From Moringa oleifera (Eukaryota; Streptophyta; Magnoliopsida; Brassicales; Moringaceae): 64,000 bases of DNA. Positions 11,941-23,161 of this stretch are shown here, piece after piece. The notes below the pieces were generated by a model. It worked only from the letters and a program-made list of their open reading frames with translations, was not told the origin of the DNA and did not search any database. Location of the stretch: the NCBI GenBank assembly GCA_021397835.1, contig JAJFZO010000396.1, forward strand, positions 1,302,001 through 1,366,000, read 5' to 3'. Within the stretch, counting starts at the first letter, position 1. Every line of letters starts with the position of its first letter. Position numbers and translations under genes: made by a program.

Positions 11941-11964
11941 GCTTCTCCCATGTTTAAACCCTAA
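11931..11964 (-). promoter_or_regulatory. TATA box and telo-box
   Basis: CCTATATAAA on the minus strand (11931-11940) has an AAACCCTAA telo-box on the plus strand (11956-11964) about 20 bp upstream. Telo-boxes near TATA boxes are typical of plant genes for translation and other growth-linked proteins. No recognisable product follows. Confidence 0.4.
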
Positions 11965-11965
11965 C

Positions 11966-13725
11966 AGAGCTTCTTTTTTTTCCTCTCTCTCTTTTCTTTT
12001 TCTTTTTCTAAAATACATCAGAATTTTTAATATTTACTATGAATATAAAATAATAAATCAATGGTGACAGTAAAATGCTTTTTTCAAAAAGAATTTGTGA
12101 ATCTTATTTTGAGAAATTATTTTACCAAAATATTAATATTTGAAGGAAACCAAGCTCCATAAATTTCAAAATATTATCTATTACTTAAATATTGTAAGAT
12201 ATTAATTTTTATACTTTTTTATTTTTTAATATAATTTTTACATTAAAAGAATGAATCAAAATATTTTATTGATAATTTAAAAAAATGATGAAACATAATA
12301 ATTTAATAAAATTATTAATTAAAATAATTATTTCTATATATTTTATTCAATTAATATAAATTATAAAAATATCTTTTAAATTTCGTATATAAAAATTGAT
12401 CACTGAGTTTAAAATAATAAAAATTCTTATCCTAAAAATTTTCATTAACTTGATCATTTGTGCTTGCAAGATTCTTAATATATTTATTTTCTCATCAAGG
12501 GAGTCAATAGGTTACACTCAATTCGTCTTTCAATCAGTTTCAAATTAAATCGGTTTACATGAATGAAGGTTTGTCTTAAAATTAACTTAATTCAACTAAA
12601 TTTAGCTCAAAAATTTGTGAATTTCAACTTGATTTTATATCGATAAATAAAAAATACATAGGATTTATTCTTCAAATATAAAATATTAATAATGTTTTAA
12701 AAAAATATAAATTAAAAATATATTTCAAAAGGATAATCAAAAATTGCCACTAAAACTGCAAAAAAATAAAATTATATTTCAAAAATATAACTTATAAAAT
12801 GTGCAAATTTGAGTCTCCTAGAGAAGTAAAGAAAGTTAAATTATTTTATGTTCTTTTTCAAAATGAAGTAATGTTATGAAGAGAGAAAATCATCACGTAG
12901 TTGTCCTTAGGGTATATAACTCACAATTAATCAATATCAACCGTAAAACACAAGTGCACGAGGTGCTTTAATCTTGACAAAATCAATAATTATAATTATA
13001 ATACGACAGAATACATGATTATGAGTTTTTAATAAAACAAGAAATTAACCATTTTATTCACCCTTGTATCAACAAATCATCATCAATATCAAACCTCACC
13101 ATTATTATAAAAAATATATTTTTACTTAAAATTCAAGCTTTTAAAAATTGAATCAGATGGATTATAATTGATTGAACTATGCAGATAACTTTTGAATGAT
13201 CTGAATCATTTAAAATCATCATAATTTTTTTGTATTATTAAAATGACAAACAATATCATTTTATTATCAAAGTTCTAAATTTTTTATTAAAAATATCGAA
13301 AAATTTAAATAAAAAATAATTTTAAAAAATTTGTTATTTTTTAAAAACCAATTATTATTTTATTAAATAAATATTAAAAAAATTTAAACAAAATTGCATT
13401 TTCAAAATTAAACCTCAAAGTTTTGACTGGGTCAGTTGTATTTCAATTTGGTTCGGTTTAAACTTTGACTACAAACTCTATCAAAAATGACCATGAAGTC
13501 AAGGGCATTATTGTCAAACTATTTCTTCCCTCTATCTTTAATTGCTCAGTGTATTTATTATATCCATAGTTTTTCTTTTCTAAAAAAGTACAAAAAAAAC
13601 ATATTTAAGGAATCTATTGTGAGATTCGAGCATTCGAGTTTGAAGTATTGTTGATTGAAGGTGAGATTGAGTTAATTAAGGTGGGATTTCTTTAGATTCT
13701 CCAAAGATCAGTAAAAAGACAAAGA
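11966..13725. other. AT-rich intergenic region
   Basis: Long A/T runs and no coding evidence. No repeat family was recognised. Confidence 0.5.
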
Positions 13726-13860
13726 TGGCTAGTGAAGGATCAATGCATGAAGTGAGTTTCATTACTATGGTGTCTGTCCAAAGCCATGGATTTCGTGGAC
13801 ACAAAAGAATCTAGGAAGGAAATTCTTCAATTGCAATAACTTGGGGTTGGTGTTTTTGTT
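13726..13860 (+). pseudogene. zf-GRF zinc-finger relic
   Basis: The frame beginning near 13771 reads CPKPWISWTQKNLGRKFF followed by NC. This matches the GRF-type zinc finger signature (Cys, SWT, N(P/L)GR, Cys). An ATG-led segment just upstream (13726) is in another frame, so a small indel has broken the gene. Short plant proteins with one GRF finger are often spread by transposons. The rest of the gene is not recognisable. Confidence 0.5.
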
Positions 13861-13869
13861 TTAAGTTTT

Positions 13870-14924
13870 GGTTTTATGCTCACAAATATGCATGTGTTGT
13901 AGGTGGGAAGAATGATTACTATTGGAGAAAAGTAGGTTTTGCATGATTTGACTTGAAATAAGTGTTGCATGATTTCAAAAAGGATTATCAATTAAGGAAA
14001 ATTAACCAAGGGTTAATGGGTTTACAAATCACTGTGAGAGTGTAGTATTAAATTATTTAGAGTTGATTTTGGGTGAATAGTTATCGATATATCATAAACA
14101 GTTGATCGATTTTATTATAAGCAGGCTAGATTAATTTTGGTTATTTACATATGTCGATAGGCCGATTTTATGATACTCAAACATGTCAGCATTGTAGTGA
14201 GTGTAATTGTTTGGATTTTACTTCCTACCACTTTTCTTTGGTTGTAAAAACATGACTTCTGTAATTGCTTCATATGGTATGATGCTTAAATGTGTAGTTA
14301 GGGAATGTAAGTCTTGCCTACATTACTTAGTGAGCTGACGAAGTTGCAAAATCAAATGTTGTTTTACAAATGACTCTTGATAGTATCATGCATTATCTTC
14401 ATGTTTATTATTTCGTTTTAATACTTTAAAGTACCGAGAGTTTTAGGAGTGTGCAAAGAACTACAAAAATCTTTTGAAGCAATAAAGGTGTAAGTGTTTA
14501 GTGTCGTAGGGAATGTAGTCAAGGTATGGTATTTCATATGTATATTATTTGTATTTTTTATGAGGATGATAATAATATATGTATGAGTTATACTTAACTA
14601 TTTTTGCAATGATTTTAATGTATTGTGTACATTACCCTATTTTTTTATATATAATTAACATGTGCAATATAATTTTCATCAATATTTTACAAACAACTTG
14701 GAACTACATTAACATGTATAATACGCTTTGCATAATTGACATAAATTGTTTCTTCATTCAAAATTCAACTAGTAAAAACATCTTTAAATCCATTATTATA
14801 TCTTATACAAAACAATACACTTATTCTAGCAAATATTATATGACCTAAAAATTATTAAAATACATATCAACCAGTACATAAACTTAAATCACATGAAAGT
14901 CGCAACTCATAGGTTCTCAACACA
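13870..14924. other. Intergenic AT-rich stretch
   Basis: Nothing supportable was seen. It may contain the outer left part of the MULE relic that follows, but no inverted repeat was found. Confidence 0.4.
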
Positions 14925-16260
14925 ATAACTTCACTTTTCCCTTTGGATGATTTTGGCCATAATCTTTTTCCTACTATTTTCATTCTCATTGTCGACATAA
15001 ATGGATTAGAAACACCTTTTATACAGGTATAGTACTAGCAACTGATGTAGTTATGGTTGGTGTTGCTGGTGTAGTTGTTGTTTATGTATTGGCTATATTA
15101 CTACAAATTGACAAACCCATAGGATTGGACATTTGACCAAATCTCATTGGTGGATTGAAGGGTCTAAGTAATGTTTTCTTTAAACTTATATAGGGTCTCA
15201 TTAATGGTTGTTTGATCTTTGGAAGAAGACTAATGTCAAGGAATGTAACCGTACAAGTAAGGGGAAGTGCAGGATTGACAAAGGCAAGTGTAAGTTAATA
15301 ATGAAGTGACATTTATTTGGATTATGGTTGTGATAGTTATGGGCACAGTGGCAGAGATAACTACTACATGTGTTGAAGGAACATATGATGTGGCTATGAG
15401 TGAAGAGCATATAACGGCAGTGACCAACCTTTCTTGATTAACTGGGAGGGATGTGGCCATAACATCAATGGCAGCACTGTTAGATAGGTTGATGTACCAT
15501 CTAATTATGTCAAACACATTGAGTTAATGATGATCTTTGGCTCAATGTCTCAACCCCTTATATACCAATGACAAATACATATTTCTATGCTCAGCACAAC
15601 TAAAATACATTAACATATTTATATAGTAATGTACCTTATCCTTATTTATATCATGTGAACCTCCACCACCAATTGACAGTTTTGGACTGCATATCAACCA
15701 ACTTAATATAATGTTAGCCCCAAATGCATTGAATCTTATATGAGTGATTCAACTTAATAACATATTAAATGATGGTGTGTACTTGTGAAGATGGTACATT
15801 CAGCATCCTAAGCCCTTTGAACACATCATTTCTATCACTTTATGCTTTTATTTGCAATAATTGCAAAAAATCATGAAAGGATGTTAGTATACATCTTAAC
15901 ATGTGAATATAAAATAAATGCACGTTTTAAATTATACTCTACCTACCTAACTAGACCTTTACAAAACCTTTTATTGTGGCCAGCTTGCTTGGACTTATAG
16001 TAAGTCAGAATATTATGCTTCTTTGACATATTATATGGGTTTACATCTTCATTTACATCCTTTGCTCTAACCTTCCTTAGTGTGCAAAGGAGTTTTCTAA
16101 TTATAGTTGGGTGTATTAGCTACAATCTACTATTGGACCGCAAGTTAAGACCATTACATAAGTTTATAAGGTAAGAGTATACGAGCATGTCTGCATCCTT
16201 GTAGTAACATTGGTTTACATATATCCTAAGATCTTGTTTTTGGTAATTGAATGGCCAACA
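14925..16260 (-). pseudogene. C-terminal part of a MULE transposase
   Basis: Read on the minus strand, about 16240-15950 gives YVNQCYYKDADMLVYSYLIN, a region like the tail after the SWIM finger of plant MULE transposases. It is followed by a basic linker and a zinc knuckle (KSKQAGHNKRFC) in which the first cysteine appears as tyrosine. Further down (15400-14925) is a low-complexity Thr/Pro-rich tail. There are several stops. The preceding SWIM finger is absent because foreign sequence begins at about 16262. It belongs with the N-terminal half at 18600-20335. Confidence 0.7.
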
Positions 16261-18570
16261 CACATTACAAAAAAAAAAAAAAAAGCTTTTAATGACGCAT
16301 AATAGATGATGGTTTTATGAAAATCATTATTAAAATCTTCAAAATAAAAGATCAATAAAAAAAGTAATTAATTTCTCGATGGCCAATGAAAAACTAACAA
16401 GAAAGTAGGAAAGGTTGGTTAATTTCTTATTGGTTGGCCAATCATCAACAAAAAGTTAATAATTTGGTAACCATTATCTCATTTGTTCAATTATGACTGA
16501 TGAGAGATGCTTGTATAAAAGAATTAGTGAACTTTTATCTTTTTAGCAGTAGCCTTATGGATCTTCTTTTCTTTTTTCTCCTTTAGTTCTTTCTCTCAGC
16601 ACCCCTTATTATCACCTGCATCTATCCAACAGAGCAACCCTATTGCCCATAGCTATCCAACTAAGTAGCCCCACCATTTTAGTTATCCAATCAACACCCT
16701 AGGTATTTCCCTTTCTTCCTTTTCAAACCATCTACTTGGTTTTTTTTTTCCTTATTTCATTTAGCTTCTAACTTTTATTATCATCTTTAGTGTTTATTTT
16801 TTATATTTCTGTGCATGCGATTATGTAACTTAAGAATTAATTTAGAATTTTTTCTTCATCGAAATCTTATTGTTTGTATCATCTGCCAAAAGATAAAGAT
16901 TTGCCCAAATCAGCTTTTAGAACTTATTTCTAGCAACATTTAGAAATGTTACAACTAATACAGTATTAATTTGAAGGTTATTTTTTATCTGGATTTAGCC
17001 AAATTTAGATCTTTTCACTAAGTACTGAAGATAGATTTTGGTGAAAGGACTTGATTAATGTAGACTCATACTCTCAACATAATCATATGTGTTGAATGGA
17101 GAAGATAATGAAAAAAGCTATGATGTTAGGTTGTTAAAATGATGATGGGGAGTTTGTATGACTATTTTTCCTATCTTGTTTCTCTATAATGGGCATGGGG
17201 ATTTTAACTAGTTCTTAAGCTTTAATTATGTTGAGAGTTGAATAAATGGACAGGTGACTCTTATGACTTTTCATTTAAGCTCGTACTATTGTTGTTATAG
17301 AGCCATAGAACTGTGGTTAGTTTTTCTTCTAAACTTATTACTAAGAAGTACATGTGTGATAGCACTGAAAATGCGACAACTCTTTTACAAAATTCACATG
17401 TGCAGAGTGCAAAATGCATCTTGGTTCCTAATGGTTTTAGAAATCACAATATGAAAGGAATGATATTGGCTGTGAAATATGATAGACAGAATAATATTCC
17501 TTATCATGGAATTTATTTAAGCATTTAAATGTTAATAATCGATTTTGCTAGAATTTACTAGATATGTGAGTATGTCTTCTGTCAATTATAAGTTTTATAA
17601 CCTTATTATGGTACTTGTTTATATGTTTTGGGTCTGAAAAGGACAAACAACTGGGAATTTAATGCTTAGACACTTGATCTTATTGCAATTTTTATGCCAA
17701 AAGTATGCATTTACAGTGGTGTCACTTTTTACTCCATATATTTTTGATATGTTAAGCCTATATTATCCTTAACTATCTAAAGTAGGGCTTAAGAACACAT
17801 ATAGGAAACACCATGAGACTAGGATCTCGTAAAACACTATTCTTACACCCCTGATTGTATTACTTCGAAATTGCATGCTATGCATTTTTTAATGTATCTA
17901 ATTCAAAAATTCATGAAGCATGATTTTTTCAATATACGAGTTAACAATTCATTTGCATATCATCTGTTGATGGATACTTGAGCCATATATGTGGATGTTA
18001 GGTGGCACATTATATATAACCTTTTTTTTTTTGCTCATGTATATATATAAATAATCTTTTTCTCATGTGCTGTGTTAGTCATAGTGTCAGAGCATGTTCC
18101 TTTTCTTTTTTCTTTCTCTTTTTTCCTTTTTCTTTTCTATTATTTCTCGTAATAGCCTTCTTTCTCTCTTTCTTTCCACTTCCTCCTACCATGGCTACCT
18201 CTCTCGTCTCTCCTTCATTCCTTTGATTCTTTTTTTTTTAATTAAATCATAATTAATTTATAAATTCAATGATGAATTACCTGAATTAGTGACTTCTGTC
18301 TTTGAATCTGTTTCTTCTCCGAATTCTATTCTTTCGGTAAGCTTTTCTTTAATTTTTCTTCACTCTATTCCTTTTAACTTTTTATTCTCCCTTTATTCTC
18401 TTTCTTTCCTAGTGTATCCCTTATTCAAATCCTCCCACCTTTTTTTATACTTATCAAGAGAGAGTGATAATCATTAGCCATCGCCCAAGTAAGCGATGGC
18501 CAACCTGATTTTAGGGTTCAATATTTGATCTATTGGGCAACTTATCTAACAAATGGAAAATGATGATGGC
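16261..18570. mobile_element. About 2.3 kb insertion inside a MULE transposase relic, possibly CACTA-like
   Basis: MULE coding homology stops at about 16262 and resumes at about 18580, so the intervening DNA is foreign. Its left edge reads CACATTACA, then a run of A, then GCTTTTAATGACGC. This resembles a worn CACTA-type terminus (CACTACAAAA... with AATGACG subterminal words). No matching right end was found. A short perfect stem GCCATCGC/GCGATGGC lies at 18479-18500. No transposase is present. Confidence 0.3.
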
Positions 18571-18599
18571 TATACTAGGCAACTTAGCAGGGCTAAGAT

Positions 18600-20335
18600 G
18601 TAGGTGCTTTGCACTGTGTAGTTGCCTTTGCAGTAGAGTACATACTTTTCAACAACCTACCTTCGAATAATTTCTAATAATTGGCATAAAGATACTTTAC
18701 ACAAAATTATGTCAACATCTAGGACAACCTCTTCAAATGTTGGCACCATCCCCTGTAATCATTGTAATAAAGATATGTTATTGCATACATTGATTACATA
18801 AACTATAGAATCTTACATAAAATAACAAAGTAATGAATACCTTTTGTTGATCAAATAAAAAACCCTATCTGCATGCATTTAAACACATATATAACTTCCT
18901 AAAAACCATTGAAAATTAAGTGGGACCCTATCGACATTCACCACAAGCACAGTGCTTAGATTTCAATCTCTAACTTCTTCACAATAGTCTCTTATCCTAC
19001 TATACTATATAGCCTTAGCCTATTTATTTGCTGCAATGCAATTGCCCTTATCTTAATACATATGCTCTTGGAAGCAATTGTTTGAACTGTAATGTAAGTT
19101 CCCTCCTAAAAATTCCATAAATTTTTCAACAATGAACTTTGAATTCACATGCCTGTTTTTGAAGGATCTACTACAAGAATGGGTTAGGTGGTAAGTCTTA
19201 ACTACAAAAGATTGTTGTTAACCTATCAATGAGATATGTATTGAATAATTACATCATTCTTTACAATAAACTGTGACCTTATAGCTTCAATTTTAACAAA
19301 CTTTACATTACACGCCCACCCTAAATAGCATATTCTCTTACAGCTTGCTTTGCAACATGAAGGGATAAACAAAGTATACCAACATTGAGATTTGGGTTGG
19401 GCATGTCAACACGCTTGTTGAGCTCAACACTACTCCTTGTTACATCATCATCAGAGTCATGTGGACTATGCAAATCATCTGAAAAAAAAAAAAACCTTAT
19501 CAAATGAATCAAAGTAAGATACACTATCAAAGGTAGTATTTGATGTATAAACATTACCAAATACTAAAATGGTTCTATCAATGTTAGGTTTAGCATCATC
19601 CATTACCTTACTCTCTTCATCCAATTCATAATCACTATCAAAGAAAGAATTTCCTTATTCACTCTCAACACAATTGTTACCTTTACCAATTCCCCCATTA
19701 TCAATAAAAATCACCTCATCAATTATCTCATCAAGAATTTTCTATCTAAAGCTAGGTTCTGTATTACTGGTCCCAACACTACTAGCTTTAGTAATATTAT
19801 TTAGGTGTAGCATTGTTGGTTCCACCATAAAAAGAGCAACGGTGACATTAGTATTATGACTGGGTAAAATCACACCCTCATTAATATTATCTAAATGTAC
19901 AAGCTCTATGTTGTGTGCTTGATCGAATTAATGTCCACAACCAACAGAAAGAAGTTTACTACAACGATAAAAAGGCCTAGTTATCCCAACACTTGTCTTA
20001 CTTTTACGATGTCCAAAACTGGTAGTTACACAACTACTAAGTGCATTAATACAGTTAATAGATCTTTGAGTTGCCATGGCATTAACAGCATAAATGTCCA
20101 CAATAGTAGTTCTTTCATACATATTATTAAACATGCTTGTGACATCAAAATCAAAAACTAGTAACAAGCCTTGGTCGATTCCCCAATCAGCTTCATTAAG
20201 CACTTCAATAGTTCTAAACTTATCACTATTAATTTTTTCAAAACTAAGTACATTATCAGAGCTATATTTTCTAAAATGCTTATTAACAAACTGATCACCA
20301 TAATACAAGTGGTACGTGAAAAAGAAGGATATCAT
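18600..20335 (-). pseudogene. N-terminal half of a MULE transposase
   Basis: Minus-strand blocks in order: 20335-19928, a PB1-like N-terminal domain of plant MULE proteins (LYYGDQFVNK...YSSDN...KINSDKF); 19560-19321, ending NLNVGILCLSLHVAKQAVRE, the start of the MuDR DNA-binding domain; about 19200-18860, THSCSRSFKNRHVNSKFI, then a DYCEEV region and FQWFLGSYICV; and after an apparent intron, 18760-18640 with VPTFEEVVLDVD. Stops and shifts are frequent. The catalytic core is largely missing because of the 16.3-18.6 kb insertion and deletion. This MULE is of a different lineage from the two MURA/ULP1 elements. Confidence 0.75.
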
Positions 20336-20339
20336 TGAT

Positions 20340-21600
20340 ACAACTTATATCCAACTAAAATGGGGGTAGAAAAAAAGAAACCAAAAACATATCAAGTTAG
20401 CAAATTATATACATTGCTTACCTCAATGTATGCAAAGCAACATATACAAGTTGCAAGATAAGGTCAATCTCACATGCACTGACAAAGAGATTTTTTTTTT
20501 CCACAATACAACACTTGTTCCCTAAAACTATATCAAATAATACTTTTCAATAAGATATCACCAATAAACATATTCTACATAGAGCCCATAATGTCAACCA
20601 TTCATGCAAAAAAAATTAAAAACAAATATATCAATTAACAAATTAAAACACTTTGGCAAATCTTTACCACATGCATACTTGAGCTTAAGGGACTCATTCT
20701 CTCATATGAGTTTGTCGAAATATAAAGTCAATAATAAATAAGATTAGACTACATACCCAAAAAAAAAAAATTACCATAAAACCTTTAAATTTGCTCACAG
20801 GTTAATAAAAAGATGAAAAGTGAGTGAAAATGAAAATAAGAATGAGAGTGAGATAATACTGAGAGCTTCTATCGTATTAAGTTAAGACATAATGGGTAAG
20901 GTAAAATCCAGCTATCTATTAACTGTTTATTTTTTTATATGTTAATGATAATATTTACAACCTATTTTTTCCTTAAGACAGATTAACGACATATAAAAAA
21001 AACTAACGAAAACATTTGAATTACACCAAATTAAAATTTTAAAAGTATAATTAACTCATAAGTTTAATTTTCTAAAAAATAATTAGTTTAAATTTTTTTA
21101 ATATTTATTTTAGTTTATATTATATTATTTATTTAAATAATATATTAAAATATTATAATGATTTATTGCATTATCAATTTTGCTTCTTCAACTTTTTATT
21201 TGTGGGTTTAGCAATACAATTGATTTTAAAAACATTATCGATAAAATTAATGTAATTAAAGGTAATTCTCATCTTTGAATATAATTAAAGTTGTATTACA
21301 AATAAAGAAAAAAATCAAATTAAAAAGAAACTACATGCAGCATAAAATAGAAAATAGCAGGCAAAATGCTAATCCTCTTCTGTCTCACCATTGAAACCAT
21401 TACTAGTTACGACTTGCAGCATTGCAGCGGATGAACATATCTTGAACACAACACAGTCTACTGAAATTGAAGAAGTGCAATTGAAACAGAGATACAGGAA
21501 TTTATAAGATTACACCAATGCCCTCGACGTATTACTTCAACTTTACATTAATGCCCTTGGCCGTTGTCGTCACGGATAAAGCATTGGGGAAGTAACACAG
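20340..21600. other. Intergenic region with promoter of mitochondrial S11 gene at right end
   Basis: 20340-20900 is probably still the 5' side of the MULE relic. 20900-21350 is AT-rich. 21360-21621 has mixed composition and should hold the promoter and 5' UTR of the uS11m gene. No TATA box is clear. Confidence 0.35.
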
Positions 21601-21621
21601 ACAAAGAAAAAACCTAGGAAG

Positions 21622-23161
21622 ATGTATTCCCGCCGTTTCTCTGCTTCTTCCTTGCTTCGCTGCATTGGTGGCCTCAATTGGGTTTCTCAGTTTTCCTCAA
21701 AATCTGGTGGTTTTCTAGGCAAGTTTCCTCTTTCCTCTTTTGTTTGATTATCTTCTTGCTTTTCAATTTTTGCTGGAGATTCGAAAAAATTGCCTGCATA
21801 AAAGTTTGGAATGGTTTGACTTGCTTTGATGATCCAATTTAGCTTCTGAGCTAGGTCAGGCCTGCTTTTTGAATCATTCGATTGGTTGCTATTTTGGCGT
21901 GGAAGATAGAAATTTTACAAATAGATCCAAATTTTGTTTGTCAGAACAAGGTAAAATCTAATCTTTGTAGTTTTTGACTAGTAACTTGAGTTCAGATTCA
22001 GATTTGGTAACTTCTTTCTCGCCTTTCTATCTCGTAGTACTATTACAGAGATGAGAACATTTAGTTTCATTTGAATAACATATAAAAGTATCTACTTAAG
22101 TGCACTTTCCAGGAGTACTTCAGCTGCGTACAATCATTAGGATTTGATTTATGGGTGGATTTATCAAGCTTTTTGACCTTTGATGGTTAAATGTTGCTTT
22201 CTTTGATCCCAAGGTCACAGTTTAAAGGTGGTAAGAAGAGGTGGTGAACCTTGGTGTTTTTATTTAAATTGAGCTTGGTCTTTTCCATTGTGAATACAAA
22301 AACCTGGTAAATGTTTATGTAAACTCTGCTGAAGTATCTTCCATTTTCAAAAGAGTTTTTAGAAACTGCAAGTTTAGGATTTTCTTGGCCAACATTTTGT
22401 TGACCAGAAACCATTGAAATGTTCTAATGAAGATGAGTTGGGTATTGGGGGAGATCAAACTTGTGGAGTATAGCAATTTTGATGGAATGGATGTATTTTA
22501 ATTGATGAAAAAAGTTATTTGTCTCGTCAATTTTACTAATGGTTCTTGCCCTTTTGAGCATATTACTACAGGAGAAGTGTTGGGAACAAACTTGCGTTCA
22601 GTTAATGCTAAGGAGAATGTTTCTGCTCTTTATGCTCTGAATTTCAAGAGTTTCATCCATTCTGGAGGATGGAAGGATGTCGATAAACCAGAAAACCTTA
22701 AGTTCATGGACTTTGTTAGGGGAACATTAGAGGCAGATGGGAGGGAAATGATGGGGGTTCCTCCGCTGTCTCGGTACAATGTTGAGCAGAATGCTGATTT
22801 TGTGCACATAAAGCTGATGCGAAATAATACCTTTGTTACTGTGACGGATTCTAAAGGAAACATAAAATGCGGGGCCTCATCAGGATGCTTGCCAGAGCTG
22901 AAAGGCGGGCCAAAACTGTCTCGATATGCTGCTGAAGCAACTGCAGAACATGTTGGAAGACTGGCCAAAAACTTGGGCTTGAAGTCAGTTGTGATGAAGG
23001 TGAATGGGTTTACTTTTTTCAAGAAGAAGAGGCAAGCAATCACGAGCTTCAGAGAGGGCTTCACTAACTCTCGCTCAGATCAGAATCCTATTGTATACAT
23101 TGAGGACACAACTCGACGTCCGCATAATGGGTGCAGGCTCCCAAAGAAGCGCCGTGTATAA
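21622..23161 (+). CDS. Mitochondrial small-subunit ribosomal protein uS11 (nuclear gene), three exons, about 264 aa
   Basis: The exons are 21622-21718, 21843-21950 and 22572-23161. The total is 795 nt, exactly 265 codons. Intron 2 is GT-AG. Intron 1 starts AG|GCAAGT, the usual context of GC-AG introns, and only this junction keeps the frame. The C-terminal part carries the uS11 domain: FVHIKLMRNNTFVTVTD, then GPKLSRYAAEATAEHV, and the invariant end HNGCRLPKKRRV. uS11 sits on the platform of the small ribosomal subunit and contacts rRNA near the E site. The N-terminus (MYSRRFSASSLLRC) is rich in Arg and Ser and lacks acidic residues, fitting a mitochondrial presequence. The Arabidopsis counterpart is NFD3. 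An AATAAA at about 23233 may be the polyadenylation signal. Confidence 0.93.
21719..21842 (+). other. GC-AG intron 1 of mitochondrial S11 gene
   Basis: The donor is AG|GCAAGT and the acceptor is ATTTAG|CTTCTG, giving 124 nt. There is no GT donor nearby that preserves the open frame into exon 2, whose 108 nt are open and end at a clean AAG|GTAAAA donor. GC-AG introns are a minor class in plants with exactly this extended donor. Confidence 0.75.

Noticed and set aside
22630..23064. A 144-codon frame antisense to the mitochondrial S11 exon 3
   Set aside because: It is a shadow of a conserved ribosomal protein exon on the other strand.
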